In this document: positions 48,400 to 59,891 of the stretch, piece after piece
Layout of the letters: each line of letters begins with the position of its first letter
Position numbering within the stretch: the stretch's first letter is position 1
Assembly (NCBI GenBank): GCA_900175165.2
Contig: FWWN02000141.1
Coordinates: forward strand, 1-59,891
Direction: 5' to 3'
From: Rhizomucor pusillus
Taxonomy: Eukaryota; Mucoromycota; Mucoromycetes; Mucorales; Lichtheimiaceae
DNA: 59,891 bases
Notes under the pieces: model-generated
Database searches by the model: none
Seen by the model: the letters and a program-made list of their open reading frames with translations, nothing else
Told to the model about the DNA's origin: nothing
Position numbers and translations under genes: made by a program

Positions 48400-49296
48400 C
48401 GGAATCCCTCATGTCAGTGTTGTTGCTCCTCACTACGACGCAGGTTGTTTGGAAGAAGATTGTATTCCGCATGAGAGGGATGTAACATGTGTTTTTTTTG
48501 CAGGTGGTTTTCATGCTCTTATTGAATTAAGTGTACGATACAGACAGGCATTTAGATTTTTACTTCTTGCGTACTTCACTAGGGATAAAAACTTCCAAGT
48601 TTTTGTTCTGCAGCTGACAATATGATGCCGAGACGCTTATCCAACACCATATATTCGTTGCTTCGCCGAAAAGTCCGAGGGTGGCCTTCCATATTTCGTT
48701 GTTTGATATGTATTCATTGCTCCAAGCAGAATTTCATCTATCTGTGCAAGCACTTGCGCATACTTGCTCGGCTCACCATCAATACAAGGTGATTCACAGA
48801 ATTGGGATATTAGGATAACATTAGCTAAATTATCAATCAGAATCCAGAGAAAATTCGCAAAGCTCTCGGAAATGCTTATCACGCATATCTCAAAGTAGAA
48901 GTTGTTGGCTTGATGGATATTCTATGCAATTGATAGGATATTGCGTAGGATATTGTTGCATTTTGTATCTTGACATTTCTTCAACTAAACTGAATATTTA
49001 CAGCCCCAGCAAACTTCCAGTGGAGGACGTGAATCATGATATCGGTGAGCTTGAACTCATCACACTATACCTAGACCCGCTGCCAGGCACGATGCTTGGA
49101 TATGGCTGCAAATAAGAGATACATAGCAGCATAAAAGAAAAACGCAATTTGCTTTAAATGCATGAAAAAAAGTACGAAAAGATTTTAGTATATTCATGAT
49201 GTTTATACACAACGACAATGAAAGATGTGAACAATAGAGTTCGAAATTGAGGAATATTTTGGATGAAGCCAAGGTCGGGTTGAGGTTCTATATCAT
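48400..49296. other. Intergenic with one uncertain minus-strand frame
   Basis: Frame 48637-48882 on the minus strand reads SFANFLWILIDNLANVILIS, then KYAQVLAQIDEILLGAMNTY and TTKYGRPPSDFSAKQRIYGV. It is protein-like but has no family and no clear upstream exon. The rest is 3' flank of the small gene and of the DnaJ gene. Confidence 0.3.
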
Positions 49297-50574
49297 CTAC
49301 TGTTGTGCGCACTGAACGCCAGGACCACGCTGATCGTCCTCATCATCTTCTTCGTATGCTTGGGAACGCTGGGTCTGGTAACCATCGGCATCAGCCATAA
49401 CTACTTCATCTACGTGCTTGCCATCCAAGGAAGGAAGCTGTGGTCGAGGAGGCAAGATGGACTCGAGCTGAGCAATGACTTCAGGAGAGGTCCAGTTGGG
49501 TTGAGGGAATTCGACGTTGAACTTGACAAAGAGGTGACCGTGGTTGTGATGGCGGTAAGTAGGCATACCTTCGTTGGGAATCACCTTGACAAGGTTGGGT
49601 TTGATGGCTTCACCGGGAAGAACAGAGACGAGCAAGACGCGATCATCCAAGTGAGGTATCGTGAATTGACCTCCAGCAAGAGCTGTGAGCAGATCAATGG
49701 TGCATTCGTAAACCAAGTCGTCGCCTTTGCGCTGGAAGCGGGGATGGGGCTTCTCATCAATGGCAATGATGATATCGCCTGGAATGATACCAGGTGCCTG
49801 ATCGCCTTCGCCGGAGAATGTGATGCGCTGACCATCTCGCATACCCTTGTCGATGTGAACTTCGAGGATCTTGCGTTCGCTTACAATCTTCTTGCCCATA
49901 CAGGTCTTGCAGCGGTCTCGTTCGTTGACTACTTCACCTTCTCCGCGACAGTCTGTGCAGGGCTGTTGAATCTGCTGGACCATGGGGCCCATTTGACGCA
50001 TGATAATACGAACACCTTGACCGTTGCATGATCGGCAAGTCTGAACAGCACCTTCCTTGCCACCGCGACCTTCACACTTTGCACAGACCACATGCTTTTG
50101 CAAAGCAAGTTTGGAAACCTTGCCAACATATAGATCTTCCAAGGAAACCTTGAGCTGATGCATCATGTCTTTGCCACGACGAGGGCCGGAAGGTCTGCTG
50201 GAGCGGCCACCGCCACCAAACAATCCACCACCAAAGAGCTGTGAGAATAGATCTTCGGCATCCATACCGCCCATGCCACCTTGTCCGTTAAGACCTTCTT
50301 CACCAAATTGATCATACATTTGACGCTTTTGAGAGTCTGACAGGATTTCGTATGCGTGAGAGATCTCTTTGAATTTGTCTCCTGCATCAGGGTTCTATTG
50401 CGACATTAGCGATGAGCTTCTGCGCAGAGCAGCGCCACACAGCAATAAAATAAAGCAACGTACCTTGTCAGGATGGTATTTCAAGGCCAACTTTCTGTAT
50501 GCCTTCTTAAGCTCGTTCTCGCTAGCATCAGGGCTCACGCCGAGGATATCGTACAACTTGGTTTCGCGGACCAT
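49297..50574 (-). CDS. YDJ1: Type I Hsp40/DnaJ co-chaperone, Ydj1-like, with CaaX tail
   Basis: Ydj1 stimulates Hsp70 ATPase activity in the cytosol and at membranes and delivers clients, including mitochondrial precursors. I chose the Met at 50574 ([20 protein letters not shown]), which aligns with other Ydj1 starts; a second Met lies two codons upstream at 50580. The J domain has KYHPDK just before an intron (about 50395-50463). A Gly/Phe-rich linker ([13 protein letters not shown]) follows. The zinc region has [24 protein letters not shown] and CKTCMGKK. The client-binding C-terminal domains ([20 protein letters not shown], then [19 protein letters not shown]) follow, and the protein ends CAQQ at 49297, a farnesylation CaaX box. 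About 400 residues. The fourth repeat lacks its final Gly, as in other Ydj1 proteins. Confidence 0.95.
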
Positions 50575-50647
50575 CGTCACTTGCGTTTATGGTTTGTAGT
50601 GTCAAGAAAGGGAGAGTAGGAGAGAGGAGGGAGAAGAACTTGACTGG

Positions 50648-50655
50648 GAAATTTC
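50648..50655. promoter_or_regulatory. YDJ1: Possible heat-shock element pair upstream of YDJ1
   Basis: GAAATTTC (GAA-nn-TTC, two inverted heat-shock units) lies about 74 nt above the YDJ1 start. A third GAA is offset by a poor spacing. It is suggestive only, because two units are common by chance. Confidence 0.25.
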
Positions 50656-50949
50656 AAGCCGCGATAAAGGTACCTTGAAAAAGTTTTCCACATCCTTCTC
50701 GGTGTTTCGCGGTGCATCTGATTGGGCAAGTTATCATGGCAGGAATCCGATTTGTCAAAACTGGCCATTAACGTGCCTGAACAGCATTATTGCTGGTATT
50801 GCTGTCCAAGACGATCCCATTGTAGGTGATGAAACAATGAGCATTGACAACATTTATCACAGTATAAAGTCCAGAGTAAGCATGATCCATGAAGAAATCA
50901 CCTCTTTATCATCATTTCTTCGCCGTTAATCCTTTTACAAGAAACCATT

Positions 50950-51714
50950 ATGAGCAAACCTCTCATTGCTGCTGGTTGGACGATCCTCGAACTTGGTCAA
51001 GTCAACCGATACAACGAATTCAACTTTACAGTATACCCGGTGCTGAGCGTACCGTGAGTTGCAGCGGTTCCTACGATATCACTGTTTGAAGCAATGACTA
51101 CTAACTAAAGACCTGTTTTTAACAGCGCCAAAGGCATCAATTGCAAGGCAAGCATGTTCCAAGTCGCCTCTTCGCAAGCCATGTCGTTTGCTGAATCTGG
51201 CGGTATATGCAAAGTCATCGTCAGAGGTACTCAGCATGTGGCCCGACAGTGGGAGGCAGGCTGGTCAAACCGCACCAATGAATACATCCAAGCCGACTGG
51301 ATTGCTCTAGAGACACCCGAGTCTCTCGCCGAAGAACTGTCTACCTTTGCCAAATCTTTGAATGATGATGCTGACTTAGGAGAAGAAGATCTTGTCAGCG
51401 AAGAAGACGATGTCATGGACGAAGACCAGGAGAACGATAATTCGTCGTTTATTGTCTCTGATGATGTTACTGACGAGGATGAAGAGTTTCTCGAAGGAGG
51501 ATCAAAGGGGACTGCTACAACCAGCCAAAAGAAAAAGAGCGGCGGAAGGCAAAAAAGCAAATCGACTAAAACAAAGAGCAAGAAACGGTCATCTGAAGAA
51601 CTTGACAAGGAAAGCCAAGCCAACAATAGCAACGAATCTCACAGTGACGGCAGTTTCCCAAACGCCAAAAGATTGAAATCGCATAGTCCGCCCACAGAAC
51701 GTGCCTCTATTTAG
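50950..51714 (+). CDS. Unrecognised protein with acidic and Lys/Ser-rich C-terminal half
   Basis: The start at 50950 (MSKPLIAAGWTILELGQVNR, then YNEFNFTVYPVLSVP) is joined by an intron of about 70 nt (GTGAGT..AACAG) to AKGINCKASMFQVASSQAMS and IVRGTQHVARQWEAGWSNRT. The C-terminal half is disordered: acidic (SEEDDVMDEDQENDNSSFIV), then a Lys-rich stretch (QKKKSGGRQKSKSTKTKSKK) resembling a nuclear localisation signal, ending PPTERASI at 51714. About 230 residues. The N-terminal half looks like a compact beta-rich domain. No family is recognised; nuclear location is inferred from the tail. It is divergent from YDJ1 with about 375 bp between starts, and an earlier exon in that gap cannot be ruled out. 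Confidence 0.65.
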
Positions 51715-53226
51715 AAACAAGAGGACCAATATCTCCCTCCCACCCACCCCAAAGTTGAGTAAATATAGAAACAAGAGCCATATCAGCGAGAGATCTCCTT
51801 TGTCGACGTTGTCGTTGTTATTGTTGCCGCAAAGAAGAGGAAGTGATCGGCATATGTACGTAATGGCGGGCGGCTGCTGAGGAGAAAAATGCAGTGTACC
51901 CAGCGGTATTTGTCTCCATATGGGTGTTGACACACAAGACATATTTGGAAAAGACCGATCGCATGGCGGCTTCGTCGCAGAAAACATCATCGCCCAATTT
52001 GGCGCCATCTGCGGGCTGGAATGTTGCACGCATCCCATCTATACCTGTCACTGATGTCCATGTTTGGAACAGTTCCCGTCTCATGGTGGAAGTTTTAGTT
52101 AGATCGGCTGGATTATTATTCTTGATAGAACTAAAGTTTTGTATTAAGAAACATTGCAGATAACCTGCTTGTTGCCATAGATGGCGAAATTTTGTTTGCT
52201 TTAACGGCGCATTTCTGATGCGAGTCAAACAACAGCAATGATTTGTTTTGCATTATGTTGTGGTCTGCGGCAGCACGAGAGATCACGTCGTCTGCCGCTC
52301 CTCCTCCTCCGCTCATCGGCGTCGGCGGCTCAAAGATGGTTTATCCAGGAACATGGATTTTTGCATTAAGCCGACAGAGTCATGGCGTGGGACAGCGTGA
52401 GAGAGAATGTGTGTGTGTGTGTGAGAAAGCGCGCGCGAAATGCGAGCAAGTGAGAGAGAAGGAGAGGAGCTGCGTGTATGTGCATCGGTGATTTGAAGCT
52501 CAGCAGAAGCACATCACGACATAGTCTTTAGTCAAGGAAAAAGAGAACCACTTGAAAGGTGCTTACGCGTCGCTGGCTTAGCAACCCCATTGAAGGGGAC
52601 GTGTGACAACGGAACAAACCGCCCGATCATGGGCCGGGAGAGCTTTGCCGACGAAAGAAAAAAAGTTTTTCGTCGATGGCCAATCTGGACTCCTTTGAGA
52701 GAAACATAGCCAATGAAGTAACATCGCTGGAGACAAGGGCTGAATTTCGATAGTACAAGGAAAAAAAGATTGCCTTGCAACCAGCACGCCAAGGCGACGG
52801 GACGGATATGCAACTGGAAAGGTAGTACGCAGGTGGGATGCCAGAAGCATCGCTGAGCGGTGAAGGAGAAGGATATGGTGAAGAAGTGTAGTAGGCAGTG
52901 TCGGGCAGGATGTTTCTGAAGAGCAGTTGACCCCGGCTCGGCCATGGCTCCCATTTCGCAGGTTTCATATTTTATACACCATTGTAAACCAATCTCGCCT
53001 ACTTTATTTATTTTTCCCTCCCCACTGGGTTTTCTTTCCTCTTTTCCTTTCCTTTCTTCATTATTTCTCAGCCCTAACATGCACATTTGAGTGTATATCC
53101 TATTTATTATACTCTAGCCGATTATATTCCATCAAATTTTACCAGCAAAGACGCCTCGACGTTCCTTTTCACTTGTATCTAATAACTAATTGCAAGAAAG
53201 AAGCAAGATACCATCTATACTAAAAC
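51715..53226. other. Long upstream region of the KH-protein gene
   Basis: Frames on both strands overlap (51818-52228 minus, 51894-52163 plus, 52532-53086 minus) without motifs. A GT dinucleotide run (about 52409-52422), purine-rich AGAGAG tracts and, near the gene start, long pyrimidine tracts (about 53008-53066) occur, the last typical of fungal promoters and leaders. Confidence 0.4.
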
Positions 53227-56200
53227 ATGGCGGCGCAACAAATATCAGCATTTTCCTTCTGCTACGCCCCGCCTGCGTCATCCGATTTCACAGCCTACAA
53301 CGCCAGTCTTGATGATACGACCAGACACGAAGCGATCATGTCCGACCTTCGCGATACTTGCAATAACGTCATGGCTCGCCACGGCTGTCAAATCGCGTTG
53401 GCCGCAGCACCTGAACTGGCCTCGATTAAGCCACAGGCATCACTCGTCGATACACCGACTGACTACAACCCTACCCTTACCGGTCCACTAACCTCGGTAA
53501 TGGCGGCTCGCGGTGAACTGCTCGCCAATTGCCCTCTCAAGGTAAACACCTCTCACGTCTGATCTCAAACCCTTTTTAAATCCCCTCTGCTACCTGGATC
53601 TCGACCTTTTCTGGACTCTTCCGCTCACCTCTTTCTTTTCTCATGATAGATCAATGTTACTCTCAAGGTTCCCCTCAAGGAATGGCCAAACAACAGCACC
53701 GTCATTCGTTCTGAGCTGGACAAAATCGAAGTCGAGACGGATACTCAGATTACAGTCTCGCCACCGTCTGCACCAAGATCCGCTTATGCCTCTGAGATGA
53801 GAGTCGCTGTCGTGATCACGGGCTTACCCGACAACGCTGAGTATGCTCGAGTGCGAGTGCTTGTTGCTCTGGATGAACATGTATGTATAATTATTTTTCC
53901 GAGTTTCTACATGCTTACCTTACAAACCTGTTTTTAGTCCAATTTACGATCAGATATTCTTCGAGTGCCATTGAAACTGCACAATTTGATTTGCGGCCGC
54001 AAGCGAGCTGGATTGCAGCCAATTGTGGAAGAGACAGCAACAAACATATACTTCCCGTCACCTTTTGCAACAACATCCAGTTTGTCAGCTATCGAAGAGG
54101 CGATGGAGAAAGCTACGTTGACTGAATCAAGTGGGACGCCCTTGATGGAGGAATTTTCCCCACCAATCTACATCACTGGCGAAGCAGTCAACGTCTCTCG
54201 CGTCAAAGATATGCTTAGCAAACTCGCGGTTCAAAAGGTATGATATTCACATTGCCAGAGAAGCTTGGTTGTGTTTGTTTTTATTTTTTTCGCTCTATTT
54301 TCTTACGGCGGATTTTCAGGCGAAATCAATGTACCACAAGGATGCTGCTTTGCATGCTAGGAAATTAGAATGGATGCTTTTGCACCGACGTGACGAGTTG
54401 CGCAAAATCATGCATGACAATGGTACCGTTTGCATAAATCAAAAATTACTGGCTTCATCTTGCTAATTGCAGCTATGTTTCAGGGTCTTACATTGCATTC
54501 CCGCAGCTGGGCTCAGGGGCCAATACAATTACTGTTTACGCCGAGAATCGGGTGAACGCAGAACGCACCTTGCGGTCGCTTAACTTTTTGGTTCGTCTAT
54601 GATTCTGTGTTGCATGCTCCGACACATGTTACTGACTGCTATGTTTAGGCTTGCAGTATCTACGAAGCATATTTTTACTTCAACAACCGCGACAGCACGA
54701 TTTACGGGCCAGACGGTGGTGTGCACAATTTCTTCAGCACAATGAATAATGTGATCGGCCTTGTCTCCCAATTATCGCAAGTTTCCGGTGCAGAGGTCAC
54801 ATACAAGAGCGAATCAGGATGTGTGGAAGTACTGGGCACAGAACGTGCTGTCCGGAATGTATATCAACGGCTTCATGAAATGCCATTTTTGAAGGTTTGT
54901 TTACCTCTGCAGACAATCGGGGTTAGCAGTTGTTTCTGACAGAAATACGCAGATGTTCCACCAGAATACGATATTCGACGTCGAGCTATCAAATGATCAG
55001 CGGGAATTTATAAGTGGCAAAAAGAGTGGAAAGATCAACAAGATCATGAAGACTTCGGGTGCAAAAATCAAATTTTTACCCTTTAGCGATTACAACTTCA
55101 TCATCGAAGTCGAAAGTACAAGTTTCACCAAAGCACTCGATGGACTTACCATGCTGCAAGAAGAATTACCCGCCGAAATATCTTTCTACGTGCCCGAAGT
55201 GTATCACAAACGCATCATCGGCGTCGGTGGAAAGAATATCCAGCGCATCATGAAGAAGTATGGAGTTTACGTAAAGTTCTCGAATGCAGAAGAATTTGCG
55301 TCACTTGGCGGTTACTATGACAATGATGACAACGTGGTTGCTCGCACACCAATGAAGAACCAAGTCAATTTGGATAATCTGCGCCACGCCGTCATGGAAC
55401 TTATCGTTCAGCGTGACAAAAATTTCATTACGAAAACAACAAACATACCGTTTAGGATACATCGCGAGCTGCTTCTGGAACACAACTCCTACTTTGCAGA
55501 AGTAACGAAAAAGACAAACACTCGCATACTCTGGCCCGACCACGAGTTGGCTTCCGATACTGTGACCTTTGTTGGTCCTTCAACGCAGATCGACCAAGCC
55601 ATGCACATGGTATTATCTGTCGTCCCGGATGTATATGAGCTGAGGGTTCCAAGGTCTGCTGCGTTGACTGCGGCGCTGGTATCCGAAAGCTTCCAAGAGT
55701 TGGTCGTATCACGGCTGGAGCGTGAATTTGGCATTCAAGTCGATATTGAAACGACACCACCTTCGCCACCCTCAATGTCTTCGTCGTCGCCATCACCAAA
55801 CAATACACCTGTGACTGAAAACGCCAACGCGACCTCGGCAGCACCAGCAGCAATTGGGCCCAGCACTTCTTCCACAGCAAATGCTAGTCCCAAGTCCCCG
55901 ACTCATTCGACACCTGGACAATCATCACCAGCGGCTGTGCATAGAAGTGACTACGTGATCCCATTGAAAATGAACCCAGCCATGCACGAGTACTTGGCAC
56001 CTGCAAAGAGTATCTTGGTGGATTATCTCGCAACACACAACGTAGCAGTTTACGACAGCGCGACACCAAAAGCCAGTCGAACTACGCCCACGACTGCGAC
56101 CCGTTCAGCCAGCAGTGCCTCACTTGTTGATAGCTTCAGTCATTTTAGCAATAAGGTCCTGCCATCTGTATCAGGTAAGGTTTTAGCATGGAAAGTACAA

Positions 56201-56959
56201 TAAAAAACAAAGCGAAAACTAACTGTTTTGTCATGATACTCTAGATATTAGCCCACCTAAACTGCACCATCACAATAGTTTCACGAGCTTCTCCTTGTTT
56301 GACTTTGCACCTAGCAGTAGTACAAGCACTAGCAGTGTAGGAGGCACCCACTCTGCTTTTGATGGACCATGGGGCACATTCCGAGATATGAACTCGCCGC
56401 GCACTGCAGAGAACATACGTGCAATCTTTGATTCACCAATTGATCAGCGTCCATCTGGCAGCGGTGCTACTACACCTGGCGGTGGAGCTCCTGGACTGAG
56501 CGTATTTCGGTCTGGCGTGAACGGCACACCATCATCGATCGGTGGACCTGGCAATCTGGATATATGGCTTCCGCAGATGCCGTTGATGAATCATTCAGCA
56601 ACAACGAGTGCAAGTAGTTTTGGTCTGAGGGGTACGAGTGCAGGCACTTCGGCTCACAGTGCAAAAAGCAGTATGGTATGTAAAATTATTTGTACTCAGT
56701 GGTAAACAAGAAATTGATGTATATTTAGATCTTTGGTAACGGTAACGAGGCTGCAAGCGGAGGCGCTAGTTTTTATCAACCATACCCTGGAACTGATTTC
56801 CAACCAACAAACCATCAGCATCAACATCAATCAAGTACTATTTTCCCTACATCCTCAACTTCTACGGGAAGCAACACTTCTTTGCATTCCACTCATTCCA
56901 TACCGGAGTCTGAGAACGATTTGCGCCATGTTGGCAGACAACAGCAGAAACGGTGCTAA
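53227..56959 (+). CDS. Multi-KH-domain RNA-binding protein, Bicaudal-C/vigilin-like
   Basis: KH domains bind single-stranded RNA; large fungal members are cytoplasmic and probably act on mRNA. The start at 53227 (MAAQQISAFSFCYAPPASSD) leads through about ten exons to a stop at 56957-56959, giving about 1,080 residues. The clearest KH repeat is ISFYVPEVYHKRIIGVGGKN then IQRIMKKYGVYVKFS, with the GXXG loop at 55220-55237. More degenerate repeats include KLHNLICGRKRAGLQPIVEE, KSGKINKIMKTSGAKIKFLP, IPFRIHRELLLEHNSYFAEV and VVSRLEREFGIQVDIE. The C-terminal third is Ser/Thr/Pro-rich and presumably disordered (from about 55750), ending in a Gln/His-rich tail (NHQHQHQSS) and RQQQKRC. No SAM domain was seen, unlike animal Bicaudal-C. 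The KH call is sure; orthology is not. Confidence 0.88.
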
Positions 56960-57263
56960 ATGACAAGAATATCTCACAAGAAAAACCCTAAAAAAATCAG
57001 TGCTTCTTTCTTTAAATATTTCCCCCCGCTTATAAAGTCTGTAAATAGGTTAGATGAATTTCATAATAAGAGGTACCATTGCAAAAGACAAAATAACCAC
57101 ACTTCTGTGAAAAATTTATGTCGTAGTCTCGAAACTGAGGCAGAAGAACAAGACTGTATTACATCTCTTATAATGAAATAGAGGGTCCATACGGGAGGTT
57201 TAGTGGGCCAACCGCGGTATTATACATCCATAATCATTACAATTGGAAAATCGGTAGAGAATT
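56960..57263. other. Convergent 3' flanks of the KH and AtuA-family genes
   Basis: About 300 nt of AT-rich DNA between two convergent stop codons, expected to hold both polyadenylation sites. No gene. Confidence 0.5.
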
Positions 57264-59411
57264 CTAGAGCTTGGCAGTATCTGCAGGTAAAAGAGAAGCA
57301 GGGATTTCAACATCAATGCCCGTGAGCACGAGCTGGGCAAAAGTCTTGCCTTGTCGGTCAATGACCAACGAGCTTAGACCACCGCCGCCTAGGGATTTCG
57401 TGAGCACGAAGTTCATGGCATAGATACCGGGTAGTTCAAAGCGAGTGACGGAGCCCTTGCAGAGATGGCGCATATATTCGGCCACGGTGGTTTCCGTTAA
57501 GGAGCGCTTGATGTACGGGTAGTACTTTGGATCGCGTGCCATGATACCGATGTTGCATACATCGCCCTTGTCTCCACTGCGACCGTAAGCAAGGTTGATC
57601 AGTTTCGTCTTTACCAATTTCTGCTTTTTTCCAACATCTGCCGCTGCAATTAATGGCACGGGCGTGGGTGTACCGAACGACTGAGAATCATCCCAGCTGT
57701 CCCATTCTAGCTGCTGCACTTGGCCGTTTCCGACAACGACGCTTGTCTTGACCTGTGTCTTGGGTAACAAGCATGGGAAATGGACCAAATTGGGAATCGG
57801 TTTGGGACGACCGGAGCCGCTGCCCGTGATGCCGGGAACCATACACGTTCCTGTCTACAGAGATCGTTCCCATGTTGTTAGAAAGAAGGAAAAATAGGGA
57901 ATTTGCAGTTGTTGCTTACGGCGATAACTTCGCGGGCGAAAAGACCGAGAATCTTGGGATCGTCGTGCCAGGCTGTCAGTCTTAAAACGACTTCTCGCGT
58001 TTCTTTGGTCTTTGCATGTGAGCTGCAAAAAAACAAATGTCAAACTGAGCGGATGAAATGCGATGTATACAAATATTTGCGGGATTTTTACCCGTAGAGA
58101 GACTCGCTGCCAAGTGCTTCAATATTGACATCACGTAAATCAGCAGCACCTATTTCTTTGAGTATTCCGCGCACACGTCTCAAGACAGCGTCGCCGACGG
58201 CCAATGCCTTGTCGCGAGCTTCGTGGCCACCGATCACCAGTTCGCCGCTGAGTTTCCATCCGTCGATAAAGATACCGCAGCATTTGACCCAGGGTGTAGG
58301 TTTGCGGCCCTTGGCGCCCTGCACGAGCACGCGATTGTTTCCAACCTGGGACAGTCGGACCTGCCGCATATCCAAGATAACATCAGGTAGCAAATAAAGA
58401 GCCGGATCCAAGATCTCATACAAGATCTGTTCTGCCACGGTAGCAACGGATACCAAGCCGCCGGTCTTTACAGGCTTGGTGACGATAAACTCGCCTGTTC
58501 CATCAAACTCTGCAATCGGGTATCCCATGTTGGCGTAACCTCCATACGGTGACTCGGCAGCCAGTCTCCAGTCTGTAAAGTTGCCGCCTGTCGATTGACA
58601 GCCGCATTCTATAATGTGACCTGCTAGCGAGGCCGAAGCGAGCAAATCATAGTAATTCGGCATGCTGGGATGCCACTTGTACTCGTGTATCAATGGGCCG
58701 ACAACTAACGCAGAATCGACCACGCGGCCTGTGACAACAATGTGGGCGCCGGCATCCAGCGCGGCTGCGATGCCCTGTGCACCGAGATATGCATTCAGGG
58801 ATACAACAGGTTCGTCCTTGGCGGGTAATCGATCAGCGTCGAGCGTGTGATTAGTCGAAGAGATCGGTGAGAAGGAATGAAGCTCTTGGAACGATTCCAG
58901 TGTCTCTGACTCCTTGTTCTCCAAAACATCGTCTCCAAACACGGCTGCAACTTTAATTCCGTCAATGTTCATTTTCTTGCACAGACCCTCGATGGCTTCT
59001 TTGCATGCAACCGGATCGAGCGCGCCGGCGTTCGTTACAATGCGTGTGCCATTCTTTTTGATATCCGGCAGAATATACTTTAGCACCATCGAGAGGAAAT
59101 CTGGCACATAGTCGATGCCTTTGCCTGGTTTGCCGGACAAGAGGCGCCGCTTGCGTCGCGCTGCAAGAATACCCATAGTAATCTCTGTACATACAATGGA
59201 TGTGTAGAAATTGTATCTCAGTCCCATGTCCTGCATGAATCTTTCCAACCAGCTCCATCCCCCTTAATTTACCAGCTAAATAGTCAGCAACGAGATAGTC
59301 CAGGTTTGCGCCCTCATGCTTGACTAGTTGCCGAGCCGCGTACGAGGAATCGCCCCAAAAGGCCGAGTAGCAGCCGATACGGACAGGTCGTTTGGAGGTG
59401 GGATTAAGCAT
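57264..59411 (-). CDS. AtuA-family protein (acyclic terpene utilisation, formerly DUF1446)
   Basis: The bacterial founder AtuA is needed for growth on citronellol and geraniol; its exact reaction is unknown, and fungal members are uncharacterised. The start at 59411 ([20 protein letters not shown]) gives the N-terminal motif [20 protein letters not shown]. An intron (about 59183-59275) joins ADYLA to [14 protein letters not shown]. The large exon has [57 protein letters not shown] and [20 protein letters not shown], all hallmark AtuA segments. Two further introns precede [20 protein letters not shown] and the C-terminal domain ([20 protein letters not shown], then [20 protein letters not shown]), ending ADTAKL at 57264. 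About 640 residues, the usual two-domain length in eukaryotes. No neighbouring gene belongs to leucine or terpene breakdown. Confidence 0.93.
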
Positions 59412-59891
59412 ATGTACGTTAAAATGCAGTGACGAAAGACAAACGGGGGCAAAGAAAAGACCAGAGGGATTTTAAAGCCGAAGGTCGCTTTGACAGCGCC
59501 AAACGAAAAATTTGTGGGGCAAAGGATTACTGCAGATGCAGAATGTGAACGGCACGTGAGGAGTTTCAACTACATGGATGAATACTAGAGTGTATGTATG
59601 TATACGTGCATATACATGCTACGCTGCACCGTAGAAGCATCAAAAATAAGAAATCAATGCAATAATTGATGAAAATAATCAATAATGAGAATATGCCAAA
59701 TTACACGGTAATACTTGTAAATAAATCCTTTTAACCACGCTCCGGAAAATGTTGCACCCCTAATTTAATACATCACAGTATTACCTATCATCATATCACA
59801 AGAAAAAGAGATTGCATATGAAGTAGCAGCAACAAGAACAAAATGGGGGAAACAGGATGTGCAATGGGGTAACTTGACTGCTACGAACAAC
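59412..59891. other. Upstream region of the AtuA-family gene to the window edge
   Basis: A GTATGTATGTATACGTGCAT-type stretch (about 59593-59615) and AT-rich DNA. No gene is supported up to the right edge. Confidence 0.4.

Noticed and set aside
49303..50031. 242-codon plus-strand ORF
   Set aside because: It is antisense to the YDJ1 coding sequence, which has full family support.
52532..53086. Long overlapping minus-strand frames near 52.5-53.1 kb
   Set aside because: All three frames are open because the DNA is base-skewed. They lie in the probable promoter and leader of the KH gene and show no motif.

Overview
The window is nuclear DNA from a filamentous fungus. Genes are split by many short introns (mostly about 45-100 nt, GT..AG), lie on both strands with short spacers, and encode fungal versions of eukaryotic proteins: a formin, Rip1, Atm1, Yme1, Cbp6, Sgf73 and an NsdD-type GATA factor. 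An early-diverging lineage such as Mucoromycota seems the best guess from gene style and intron habit, but that is inference; no ribosomal RNA or other taxonomic marker is present.

Layout. 1-384 holds the 5' part of an unrecognised minus-strand gene that runs off the left edge. 786-6007 is a Bni1/SepA-like formin, and 7334-8398 a CCC1/VIT1 vacuolar iron transporter. From about 6.3 to 18.3 kb (the iron transporter apart) the DNA is gene-poor and odd: broken coding remnants (a CNH domain of a Rho1 GEF, another interrupted frame near 6.5 kb), two uncertain minus-strand ORFs, a four-copy 68-bp tandem repeat, a disrupted secreted-protein gene and a MITE-like inverted repeat. 18.3-29.6 kb is dense: a membrane CN-hydrolase resembling apolipoprotein N-acyltransferase, the Rieske protein RIP1, a small Mgr2/Romo1-like membrane protein, ATM1, the i-AAA protease YME1 and Cu/Zn superoxide dismutase SOD1. 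29.6-36.5 kb has one good gene (GATA factor) plus an interrupted frame at 31.5-32.4 kb. 36.5-59.4 kb is ordinary housekeeping sequence: CBP6, eIF3m, a GPAT3/4-like acyltransferase, SGF73 (SAGA), FUM1, RPN7, a small unknown gene, a YDJ1-type DnaJ, an unknown acidic protein, a KH-domain protein and an AtuA-family protein.

Shared themes. Several neighbours act in mitochondria or iron handling: CCC1 stores iron in the vacuole, ATM1 exports the sulfur/iron precursor made by mitochondria, RIP1 is a 2Fe-2S subunit of complex III, CBP6 helps make cytochrome b for the same complex, YME1 polices the inner membrane, SOD1 removes superoxide and FUM1 serves the TCA cycle. Fungal genes are not in operons, so this is neighbourhood rather than co-transcription, although divergent gene pairs (Mgr2-like/ATM1, RPN7/small gene, YDJ1/unknown) share short promoters.

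All exon joins were made by eye from open frames, splice consensus and family knowledge. Start codons and small exons are the least certain parts.
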